A stretch of DNA of 17,810 nucleotides, taken from assembly GCA_020283715.1 (NCBI GenBank), contig JAIQCW010000002.1, positions 1 through 17,810 of the forward strand. Reading direction: 5' to 3'. Positions 8,896-17,653 of the stretch are shown piece by piece; the stretch's first letter is position 1; the number at the start of each line of letters is the position of its first letter. Below the pieces are notes generated by a model, which ran no database searches, had not been told where the DNA came from, and saw nothing but the letters and a program-made list of their open reading frames with translations. Source of the DNA: Cytauxzoon felis. Lineage: Eukaryota > Apicomplexa > Aconoidasida > Piroplasmida > Theileriidae. The translations under genes were made by a program, and so were the position numbers.

Positions 8896-10920
8896 TTATA
8901 AATGTTTAATGCGATTTATAGTGTGATTTAATACGTGAATTATAGGAATTGCGAATAATAAATGACTGATGAGTGATATTAACACCTTTAACATCCATAC
9001 ATAATTTACTTTATACTTGACCTTTAACATAGTGGATACCAAATTCTTTGCGCCATTTATATATATCCTTGGTAATTCTATAATTACCACGCTCCTGGTA
9101 ACATCCACTCCTAGTATACGTTGATTCATTTCTTCCAATCTCCAAGAATCAAACTCTAGAATCTCCACTGAATGGGATCCTATATCGTCACTAATTACAT
9201 GATACAACTCAACAAACCTAGTGGTAATTTAATCTCAAGAGTATAACCGTCAATATATAAGGTAAATATAGAGGGGTATAACCACAGTGTTAAAATATTG
9301 AAGCCATCTTGCACTTCAATTAATAAATCAGTATTATACTGCAGACTGAATTCATATTTCCAATTGCTAACTAGTGGATACCTTGGTATTAGCTGTAATA
9401 ATTGAAAATACGTTAAAATTTCCCAACTTACATGAACATGTTTATAATCGTCATCACTTACTAAAAATGTTGTTGAGATATTCCCAGCTTTATCATAAAA
9501 ATACAAATTATTTGACTTCTTTGGGAAGACTGCATTGTAAAAAAATGTGTTTTTCTTTTTCGTAAGTTCAATAAATTGTATGGAATAATGATCCTATAAA
9601 AATGTAAATGATTGAGAGCATATCATGGTGTTATTCAAATGTAAAATAATCTGGGAGGATATAATAGATAAATATTGACTCTATGTAATGAAAGTAAATC
9701 CAAGACTTTTGGTTTTGAGTGTAGGTTAGATACAAGGACAAATTAAATAAGGGATACCACCTATAAGCCATACATAATGATACAACTTTCTTTGTACTTC
9801 AAAAGTATCTTTTGGTTCCCACGGATTATAATCCTGTCTGTAGTTAATCCATCTTTTGGGATAAATTAGGGAATAGAGACATTTTCGAGGAATAATAATT
9901 CCTTGAATGTACCTTGTCTCTTTAATTTACCTTCAAACAAGTCTTTAGCTTTATCGGCAATACCAGTAGTAGTACTAGCATTGTTTGGATCTCCAATAAA
10001 TTATGTAAATTTATACTCACCTTACATGGTACATTGTCGTTATTTATTTTATAATAATCAGTAACATTATTTAATGTAACAGTTCTTTTAACATGCGATA
10101 TGTAATCTAGAGTCCCTGGGTATTTAAATTGTAGAGATATTATTTCCCCAAATGACAAACGATAAGAGTTGTTAAACGGTCCAATTATGAATACGTCTTT
10201 GTTAATTTGTTTAATATCCTAAATGTTTCTGGTAAAACTACACAAAAATCAGTGACTTACCGTAGTCAAATGTAAAGATAAGACTGTAATATGTATTTTT
10301 TCATGAATTAATAGATAAGTTCTTTGCGATTGTGTGATATAATACGATGGTATAAGTGAGCTTAAATTGAAAAGTACATTTGGTTGTTTAACGAGTCCAC
10401 TAAAAGGTCTTCCTAATGAGTAATTTACTGTAACCGTAATAGATTCTTTTGGTTGTATATAATCTTTGAGTTTTACACTGTAAATCTCAGGTAAACATAT
10501 AGAATCACATTCAGAATTCATTAGACAGCTAGATTCTAATTTATTGACAGTGTTAATTTTCGTGAATTTCAACGATTCCTTCGTATGTTTGTCTAAAAAT
10601 TGTAAATTTACGGTATGAATGGCCTCAAAATACGATATAACAAATATAAATTCATCATTTATAACGTCATCATCGTTTAACAAATTCAACATCAATGTAA
10701 TATCCATTGGATTCGTCATAATATTGTAACTCTTAGCCACAGACTTGATTATCCACTTGTGCTCAAACTTTTCATTATACCAATCGTATTCTTTTATATG
10801 AGTTCGTAGATGATTTAATGTATCTTTACTGCATTTTACATAATCATTAGGATGTACAGATAACAAAGGCTTGGATAGACTTGATATTATTGATAAAAAT
10901 ATATAATATTCTATAAACAT
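8896..10920 (-). CDS. Ribophorin I, oligosaccharyltransferase subunit OST1
   Basis: Ribophorin I is an ER-membrane subunit of the complex that transfers N-glycans. Exons seen: 10261-10920 (signal peptide MFIEYYIFLSIISSLSKPLL, 220 codons), about 10021/10026-10218, about 9914-9990, 9432-9593 and 8896-9392. Family landmarks in order: NYSLGRPFSG, FIIGPFNNS, LYFYDKAGNISTTFL (family YYRDxIGNxSTS), LIPRYPLVSNWKYEF (family PRFPLFGGWK) and DGYTLEIKLPLG, then a C-terminal membrane helix (VLISLISHLLFAIPIIHVL). The introns 10219-10260 and 9393-9431 are clear. The joins around exon 3 are uncertain, because its downstream phase does not fit 9593. A one-base loss at the AAA at 9214-9216 is needed to pass from KLPLG to VELYHVISDDIGSHSVEI. 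Both may be assembly errors. Confidence 0.82.
9726..9914 (-). other. Unassigned open segment inside the OST1 locus
   Basis: Between two ribophorin exons the minus strand is open in a frame reading YIQGIIIPRKCLYSLIYPKR, then WINYRQDYNPWEPKDTFEVQ and RKLYHYVWLIGGIPYLICPC, to a stop at 9728-9726. Codon third positions favour A/T as in real genes here. It does not match ribophorin, which lacks such a segment. An ATG at about 9870 opens MSLFPNLSQK in another frame, one base off. Possibilities: a nested small gene with an indel, an extra OST1 exon, or intron. I do not recognise the protein. Confidence 0.35.
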
Positions 10921-11083
10921 TTTTTACATTATTAATATCAAGTGCTTGTGAATTACTTCCATTAGTAATTCCATTCTAATTCCCCGATATATTCTCATTA
11001 CTCTATTGATAATTATTTTTTCTTCGTGTAATAATAAATGTGTAAATATAAATGACGCTATTTGATATAAATAGTAGCTTTAA
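10921..11083. promoter_or_regulatory. Divergent promoter interval OST1 / IspD
   Basis: A 163-base AT-rich gap separates the start codons of two genes facing away from each other, so it should hold both promoters. No motif is clear enough to name. Confidence 0.5.
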
Positions 11084-12328
11084 ATGTTTATATTTGTATT
11101 TGTATTGTTTGAATGTACAAATTTTGTAGAATCTTACAGGAGATTTGATTTATATAAAATTCCGAGTTTAAAATCGCAACATTTAACTAGATATAAAGTT
11201 AATTCTCTGAAAACATATAGTAGTTCATTTCTAAATGCTGATTTATGTTCGTTTACTGATGATAAGCATCATGAATTAAAGGCTTTATTACTCTGTGGAG
11301 GTATAAGTAACAGAATAAATGGAAACATAGATGATTTAATGCCACCTGGTGTACCAAAATGTAAGCAATTTATATATATACATCAAATTCCACTATTTAT
11401 ATATTCATTTACTGAGCTTTTGCGTAATTCATACATTAATGAAGTGATTATTGTAACAAGGCCTGAATGGTACAAGGTAGTAAAGTTGATGCTCATTAAT
11501 TCTAAAAGTTTCATTGAAAATCTGTTAAATGGAAGAAAGATTGATGTTAAAGATGGAAGTGAGGTGAATTTGAATGAAAATTTGTTGTCTAGTGATGGTT
11601 ATGATGATTTATTAAGTGATGATGTTACCGAATTAGTTTATGATTTCAGTACATTTGATTTCGGTATAGGTGGTGGTGAAGATGATAATTTTTTCAAAAA
11701 GGGTACAGAAAAGTTGATAAAATTATGTAATTCTGGTAAAGAGAGATATGATTCAGTTCATAATGGTCTTTGTTTCTTGAAGGATTATGATGGATTTGTA
11801 TTAATACACGATGGAGCTAGACCTTTGGTATCATATCTTGATTTGAATTTATTGATAGAGATGGGTTTCAAATATAAAGCTGTAATACCTGGGTATTCTA
11901 GTATCGATACACTTAAAGTTGTACCTAAAGATGATAACAAGGAAGTTGGCGATAATCGAGTTAAATTAGACAAGGAATCTCTAGACATTCAAGAACATAT
12001 TGCTTCTGATGAAGATGTATACAATGATCATTGCAAAGTGTTGGAAGGCAGGTGTGTATTGTCGACGATTGATCGTTCCAGTGTTTATAATGTTCAAACT
12101 CCACAAATATTCGATTATAAATTGATAAAGACATCATATGATAAGATATTATCTGAGGATGTGGGTATGTTATCGAATTTGACGGATGATTCATCATTTG
12201 TGGAGTGTAGTGGAATGGGTAGGACGTATATATTGGATGGTCATAGATTCAATATAAAGTTGACAACATTAGAAGATATAAAACTATGTAAAATGTTATT
12301 ATTAGAAAAATATTATAATTTCATTTAA
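11084..12328 (+). CDS. ispD: 2-C-methyl-D-erythritol 4-phosphate cytidylyltransferase (apicoplast IspD)
   Basis: IspD joins CTP to methylerythritol phosphate in the MEP isoprenoid pathway, which in apicomplexans sits in the apicoplast. The gene is a single exon of 414 residues. The leader [17 protein letters not shown] is a signal peptide, followed by a basic, Ser-rich stretch as expected of a bipartite apicoplast transit sequence. The nucleotide-binding site is [11 protein letters not shown]...[21 protein letters not shown] matches the family R-x-DSV-x-[14 protein letters not shown] the HDAARP motif, and IDTLKVV the DT(I/L)K motif. QTPQIF and TDDSSFVE, then [18 protein letters not shown], close the fold. 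Two features are odd. The PKQ motif is spread to PKCKQF, and about 70 acidic residues are inserted after TRPEWYKVV. Bacterial IspD is about 230 residues. Confidence 0.93.
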   Translation: MFIFVFVLFECTNFVESYRRFDLYKIPSLKSQHLTRYKVNSLKTYSSSFLNADLCSFTDDKHHELKALLLCGGISNRINGNIDDLMPPGVPKCKQFIYIHQIPLFIYSFTELLRNSYINEVIIVTRPEWYKVVKLMLINSKSFIENLLNGRKIDVKDGSEVNLNENLLSSDGYDDLLSDDVTELVYDFSTFDFGIGGGEDDNFFKKGTEKLIKLCNSGKERYDSVHNGLCFLKDYDGFVLIHDGARPLVSYLDLNLLIEMGFKYKAVIPGYSSIDTLKVVPKDDNKEVGDNRVKLDKESLDIQEHIASDEDVYNDHCKVLEGRCVLSTIDRSSVYNVQTPQIFDYKLIKTSYDKILSEDVGMLSNLTDDSSFVECSGMGRTYILDGHRFNIKLTTLEDIKLCKMLLLEKYYNFI

Positions 12329-12377
12329 TAAAAAGTGTGTGAATATTTATTTATATATTGTATATATTAAAATAATA

Positions 12378-13366
12378 ATGTCATATAAAAAACTTGGAGT
12401 TAACACGAATTCTCGTTCTGGAATTGGTACTATATCTAGGAGAAGGCGTGAATTAACTGATGAGCAAAAGGCTGAGATTAAGGAGGCATTTGAGTTATTT
12501 GATACTAGTGATTCTGGTATGTCGTTTTATTTATATATAAATAGACATATTATTAATTTTGTAGGTAAAATTGATGCTAAGGAATTAAAAGTTGTTATGA
12601 AAGCGTTAGGATTTGATCCTTCAAAAGAAGAGGTTGGTTGTTTTTATATATACGAGTATGATTTACATGTTTAATTGATATAGATTCGTTCATTTATGAG
12701 TCATTTAGATAAGGATGGTACTGGTACTATTACATATGACGATTATTTTAATATGATTTCTACTAAAATTGTAAATTTTCTATAACATCATGAGGTTTAT
12801 ATTGACACATTTAGCTTGAGCGTGATCCTTTGGATGAAATATTGAAGGCATATCATTTATTTGCTGATCCTAGTACAGGAATGATTAATTTTAAGGTGTG
12901 TTGATGTATTATTGTTGATAATGGAATGATGATGTATTGAGTGGTAGTATTGTCTATTAATGTGTAGATGTTTAGTGTTGTTTGATATATGATTGATATT
13001 GTTTATGTAAATGTATAATTTTTCTATAAAAATTGTTTATATTAATTATAATTATTGAATTTTTAATATTGATGTAATTGTGTAAGCTGCAATACGTTGC
13101 TTAGCTTCCAACGAATACATCAAGTTCAACTTTTATTGTCTGGAATTATGATATATTATATATAATATAAATTTTATAGAGTTTAAAGAGAGTGGCAGAA
13201 GAATTGGGTGAGATTATATCAGATGAAGAGATAAATCAGGTGAATTGATGAATGATATAAATTTATAAATATTTAATAGATGATAATGGAAGCAGATAAG
13301 AATGGTGATGGTGTAATAGATGAATCAGAATTTACACGTATAATGAGAAAATCTAATTTATTTTGA
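12378..13366 (+). CDS. Centrin (EF-hand calcium-binding protein)
   Basis: Centrin is a centrosome/spindle-pole calcium-binding protein; apicomplexans carry several. Six exons (12378-12516, 12565-12632, 12684-12770, 12815-12895, 13180-13239, 13280-13366) sum to 522 nt, giving 173 residues, with all phases consistent. A basic N-terminus ([18 protein letters not shown]) precedes EF-hand 1 ([14 protein letters not shown], then VVMKALGF, the centrin hallmark). EF-hand 2 is [16 protein letters not shown]-hand 3 is degenerate ([12 protein letters not shown]), and EF-hand 4 is [14 protein letters not shown], ending IMRKSNLF. The ATG at 12378 (MSYKKLGVN) is chosen over an upstream in-frame one at 12339, because the latter adds only AT-rich, membrane-like residues. 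Introns are 44-51 nt and 40 nt, except intron 4 at 284 nt. The gene starts 49 bases after the IspD stop. Confidence 0.92.
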
Positions 13367-13762
13367 ATGATTATATATATAATGGATGGGGGTGTTGTAT
13401 ATAAAATTAATTGATGTGTTATGATTAGATTATAATAAATGTGCAATAAATAATTTATTGTATTGTATAATAGTATAATATTATTTAAATTGTAAATTTA
13501 ATAAATGAGAAATTTTTATATATATAAATATAGGGTTTTATGATAAGATGACTAATATTCTTGAATATATTCTTTCTAATAGAAGAATTATATATATATT
13601 CATTATATGTATATAATATATTGAGAAATTTCAAATGATATTAAAGTAGGAAGAAAGAAAAACATGAATAAATGTATATAATTTAAATTTTAATTTAATA
13701 ATACTTCTTTATCAACTATTATAAAATTACATTTCATAATATTATTTCAATATTATAAGAAG
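13367..13762. other. AT-rich intergenic gap, nothing recognised
   Basis: This is a 396-base gap between the centrin stop and the CW-protein start. It contains several TATATATA runs and a TTTCAATATTATAAGAAG stretch just before the ATG. I see no RNA gene, repeat module or reading frame. Confidence 0.6.
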
Positions 13763-16700
13763 ATGATAAATAATAAAAGGAAGAAGAATAATAATAATAA
13801 AAGTACTAGTAATTATAATAATATACTAGTACAACAACAACAACAAGTACATACTATGATAGATAACTGGGCACAATGTGAAAATTGTAAAAAATGGAGA
13901 AGATTACCATATAATATAGATACAAATTTATTACCTGATACATGGACATGTCAACTTAATATATGGGATCCAAATTATAATATGTGTCATATACCAGAAG
14001 AAATTGTAACAGGACAAATAAATGATACAATTACACAAGATATATTATCTAATACAACAAATTTAATCATTACACATAATACTAGACATTCAAATTCTAA
14101 TCGTAGTCGTAACAATATCAATTCTACACCTGAAATACAATCTACATCTACTAGACGTTCTACATCTCTTCGTCATTCAGACAACACTACACCTGATGTA
14201 CAATCTACATCTTATACTACTAGACGTTCCACTCGAGGTCTTGTAGATAGCACTACACCTGATGTACAATCTGTATCGTCTTCCACTCGGCGTGGAGCCT
14301 CTCCACCTGAGGTCAGTCCTGCCGTCAGCTCTTCCAATTATTCATCTCTAAAGAGTAGAGCCACTCCCGGAGATCGTGGCGGTGAAGGCAGTGATGAGGG
14401 TAGTGATGGATCATCCATCATGGGAATGATGGAAGATGGTTCTAAGGATATGTTTGATGTAACCTCAAGTGGACTACCCGCAGCTGATCTCAGGGAAGCG
14501 GAGGGACAACTAAATAGAAGAGCTGACGGCAGGATAAAGAGAGGTAGAATGAAGACTAGTACTAGACCTCAAATTGAACCCGAAAGTGATCTACGTGAAC
14601 TTGAGGGGGAAGTAAATGGAGAAGCTGACGGCAGGACCTCAAGTGGAGAAGCTCCATGCAATGGAAAAGATGGACCACAGGTGGATGCTGACGTCAGGAC
14701 GACTTCGGGTGGAGAAATTACATATAATACTAGGAGTATATGTATAGATGAAGATAATATGATGAATAATTCTGGTTTATTGACACGTAGGCGTTCGATA
14801 TTGAATAGGAAGAAATCTATAGATATTGATGGTATATCTAGAAAGAGTATGTTAGATGAGGTATCAACTAGTAATATAATAGAGGGTGTAAATAATAAAA
14901 GGATAAGGATTAAAAAAATGTTAGATGATGATATGTTGGATCCATTATTATATAATAATGTACGTGTATATAAAAAGAATAAGAAATCAAAGAATATATA
15001 TAAAGATAAATATATAAAGAAAAATAAATTAGATGATTATAATATAATAAAAGATAAATCTATAGATTATAATTATGATGATTATAATAATAATATAATA
15101 AAAAAAGATAAAAAATCTATAGATTATATACAACAAAAATCTATTGATATTGAAGATGATAATGAATTATATAAATTATTAATTACAAATATACCAAAAA
15201 ATATTAATCATCCATTAAATGATCGTTTAACATTATATTCTATTAATTTAAATTCATTATTAGCAACTGAATTACCACATTCTACATTATTTTTAGATAA
15301 TAAAAATATTACATTTAATAATAATAATAATAATATAATTAATAATCTTAATTTAATTAAAGATGATTTTAAAGATCAAGATTGTAATATATCTATCGGA
15401 TTAGCATATAAAACTAAATTCAATTCTATACCAGATCCTGAAACATCCACCATAGATTCTATCGATGATAATTATAATCTCGATAACAATAATAATCGTA
15501 ATCAACTACTAGATCTATTCCCACATCTTAATTCACAAATTCCCAATCTATATAATATATCCAATCCACTCGAGGTTACATCCACTCCACCTGAGGTTGC
15601 ATCCACCGTTGGTCTTGCAGACAGCTCTTCTAATTATTCATCTCTAAAGAGTAAAGCCACTCCCGGAGATCGTGGCGGTGAAGAGGGTAGTGAGTACAAG
15701 ACCTCAAGTGGAAAACCCGTAGCTGATCTCAGGGAAGCGGAGGGGGAAGTAAATGAAGGAGCTGTCTGCAAGACAAAGAGAGGTGGAAAGATTAATAGTA
15801 CTGGACCTCGAGTGGAACCCGAAAGTGATCTACGGGAACTTGAGGTGGAAGTAGATAGAGAAGCTCCATGCAATGGAAAAGATGGACTTCAGGTGGATGC
15901 TGACGGTAGGACGACGTCAAGTGGGAAGACATCGAGTGGAGAGATGGATATATCGATGAGTTTATTATCATCATATATACCGATGTATGAAGAAGAGATG
16001 GGTGTAACAGTAGGTATGATGGATATGAATAAGGAGAGTTCGACACTTAGTATGAATACATATGGTTATAATTCATCTATAGATATGAGTTTATGTAATA
16101 GTAAGACATCTATAATGGATAATAATAATATTGGTACATTTGGTACTATTATAAATCAAGATGAGGTATTGAATGCATTATATAGTTTTGCTAAACAACA
16201 TGATCAACATCAACAAAGACATATAAATTATTGTGAAAATTATAAATTATTAAATAATAATATACAAAATATATTACAATTAAAACAAGGATATATTAAA
16301 AAAGATCAATTATATTTACCATTAGAAATAACATCTACACCATCAACAATGTATAAAAATAATAATAATAAAGATGATATTAATGATTATGTTATTGGTA
16401 GTAGTATACATTTAAATCGTATTAAAGAAGAATTAATGAGAGAAGGTATTAAAAGAACATATTTTAAAAGAATTAAATCTGCACATCCTGATATTGATTA
16501 TCCATCACCAAATTTAAATAAATTATCTAAACGTATTAAATCTATGAATTATGATAATAAAATCGAATCTGATAATGATAATTATCAATATACATCTGAT
16601 GATAATCTACAATATATTGATGATATTATACGTAAATCAAAATCATCAATATATGATTATCCATCATCATTATTCCAACCTATACCTATCAATATATTAA

Positions 16701-16855
16701 CAAATTCCAATCATAATAATCATATCTACCAAAATTTCTATGATCTCAAAATTATACAAATGCTCTCATTACCCATCAATCTTAATCAAAATACAATCAA
16801 ACATAATAAACTCAATCTCAATCTACTCTCATTACCAATACCCGATGGTATCTAA
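13763..16855 (+). CDS. CW-type zinc-finger protein, Asn-rich, with two in-frame repeat inserts
   Basis: A single exon encodes 1030 residues. A basic, Asn/Gln-rich start (MINNKRKKNNNN) precedes a CW domain at about residues 36-80. W36, C39, C42, W45, the KKWRRLP segment, W61, C63, W68 (NIWDP), C75 and PEE are all present. CW domains read histone H3 lysine-4 methylation, so a chromatin role is likely. Residues about 120-318 and 600-727 are GC-rich repeat modules translated in frame. Outside these, the protein is low-complexity and basic/acidic (runs of N, D, K), with a possible helix at EVLNALYSFAKQHDQHQQRH. No other domain is recognised. The start is the first ATG, just upstream of the CW domain. 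Confidence 0.85.
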   Translation: MINNKRKKNNNNKSTSNYNNILVQQQQQVHTMIDNWAQCENCKKWRRLPYNIDTNLLPDTWTCQLNIWDPNYNMCHIPEEIVTGQINDTITQDILSNTTNLIITHNTRHSNSNRSRNNINSTPEIQSTSTRRSTSLRHSDNTTPDVQSTSYTTRRSTRGLVDSTTPDVQSVSSSTRRGASPPEVSPAVSSSNYSSLKSRATPGDRGGEGSDEGSDGSSIMGMMEDGSKDMFDVTSSGLPAADLREAEGQLNRRADGRIKRGRMKTSTRPQIEPESDLRELEGEVNGEADGRTSSGEAPCNGKDGPQVDADVRTTSGGEITYNTRSICIDEDNMMNNSGLLTRRRSILNRKKSIDIDGISRKSMLDEVSTSNIIEGVNNKRIRIKKMLDDDMLDPLLYNNVRVYKKNKKSKNIYKDKYIKKNKLDDYNIIKDKSIDYNYDDYNNNIIKKDKKSIDYIQQKSIDIEDDNELYKLLITNIPKNINHPLNDRLTLYSINLNSLLATELPHSTLFLDNKNITFNNNNNNIINNLNLIKDDFKDQDCNISIGLAYKTKFNSIPDPETSTIDSIDDNYNLDNNNNRNQLLDLFPHLNSQIPNLYNISNPLEVTSTPPEVASTVGLADSSSNYSSLKSKATPGDRGGEEGSEYKTSSGKPVADLREAEGEVNEGAVCKTKRGGKINSTGPRVEPESDLRELEVEVDREAPCNGKDGLQVDADGRTTSSGKTSSGEMDISMSLLSSYIPMYEEEMGVTVGMMDMNKESSTLSMNTYGYNSSIDMSLCNSKTSIMDNNNIGTFGTIINQDEVLNALYSFAKQHDQHQQRHINYCENYKLLNNNIQNILQLKQGYIKKDQLYLPLEITSTPSTMYKNNNNKDDINDYVIGSSIHLNRIKEELMREGIKRTYFKRIKSAHPDIDYPSPNLNKLSKRIKSMNYDNKIESDNDNYQYTSDDNLQYIDDIIRKSKSSIYDYPSSLFQPIPINILTNSNHNNHIYQNFYDLKIIQMLSLPINLNQNTIKHNKLNLNLLSLPIPDGI
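14125..14715 (+). repeat. Modular GC-rich repeat, block 8, inside the CW-protein coding sequence
   Basis: In the host frame the modules are: three graded copies of TPEIQS/TPDVQS plus T(R)RRS, then STRRGASPPEVS, YSSLKSRATPGDRGG, GSDGSSIMGMMEDGSK, TSSGLPAADLREAEGQLN, RPQIEPESDLRELEGEVN, ADGRTSSG, APCNGKDGPQVDADV and RTTSGG. The first 150 bases are AT-rich and diverged but encode the same peptides. There are no stops over about 197 codons. Confidence 0.92.
15560..15950 (+). repeat. Modular GC-rich repeat, block 9, inside the CW-protein coding sequence
   Basis: In the host frame: PLEVTSTPPEVAST, LADSSSNYSSLKSKATPGDR, a short GSE spacer, KTSSGKPVADLREAEGEVN, AVCKTKRGGK, STGPRVEPESDLRELEVEVD, REAPCNGKDGLQVDADGR and TTSSGKTSSGE. 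It lacks the SIMGMMEDG module. It is open for about 130 codons, and much of the opposite strand is open too. Confidence 0.92.
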
Positions 16856-16863
16856 TATTTCTA

Positions 16864-17530
16864 CACACCCACTCGAGGTCCTGTACTCTCCACCTGAGGC
16901 CCAATCCACCTCTCTTCCACTCGGCGTGGAGCCTCTTCCAATTACCTATCTCTAAAGAGTAGAGCCACTCCCGGAGATCGTGGCAGTGAGAAGGGTAGTG
17001 ATGGATCATCCATCATGGGAATGATGGAAGATGGTTCTAAGGATATGTTTGATGTAACCTCAAGTGGACTACCCGCAGCTGATCTCAGGGAAGCGGAGGG
17101 GGAAGTAAATGGAAGAAGCTGTCTGCAAGACGACGAAAGGTGGAACGGCGAGTGGAAGAGAGGTGGATTGGACCTCAAGTGGAGAACCCGTAGCTGATCT
17201 CAGGGAACTTGAGGGGGAAGTAAATGAAGGAGCTGACGGCAGGATGAAGATAAAGTTGTACTAGAAGTTAGTGATTGGACCTCGAGTGGAGAACCCGAAA
17301 GTGATCTACGGGAACTTGAGGTGGAAGTAAATAGAAGAAGCTGACGGCAGGATGAAGATAAAGTTGTACTAGAAGTTAGTGATTGGACCTCGAGTGGAGA
17401 ACCCGTAGCTGATCTCAGGGAAGCGGAGGGGGAAGTAAATAGAAGAGGCCACCACGGCGAGTGGAACAGTAGATGTAACCTCAGGTGGAGAGCTGACGGC
17501 AGGACGACTTCATGTAGAAAGGTGATGGTA
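16864..17530 (+). repeat. Modular GC-rich repeat, block 10, intergenic array with a 108-base tandem unit
   Basis: This longest block follows the CW-protein stop by nine bases. It starts with connectors and the STRRGAS, SLKSRATPGDRG, SIMGMMEDG and AADLREAEGEVN modules. It then repeats ADGR-type, connector and DLREAEG/DLRELE-type modules. A unit of 108 bases is clearly duplicated (starts 17232 and 17340). Joins between modules differ in length from the coding blocks, so no frame runs through: CTTCCACTCGGCGTGG shifts the STRRGAS module, and an extra A after GTAAATGGAAGA shifts the next. The remainder up to 17653 is AT-rich and unrecognised. Confidence 0.9.
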
Positions 17531-17653
17531 GTGATGGAAGTTATTGATTGTACGTTGAGTGTTAGTTTCGAGTATAGATTGTGCTATGTGGTGCTTGATG
17601 TGTAGAATAGACAAGATTGATATATGATATGAAGATCATTACACATTAATAAG

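Noticed and set aside
11785..12197. Minus-strand frames opposite IspD
   Set aside because: They are shadows of a well-supported coding exon with all family motifs.
14125..17530. CRISPR array
   Set aside because: Modules vary in length and order, no uniform spacers are seen, and the host is eukaryotic with coding copies.
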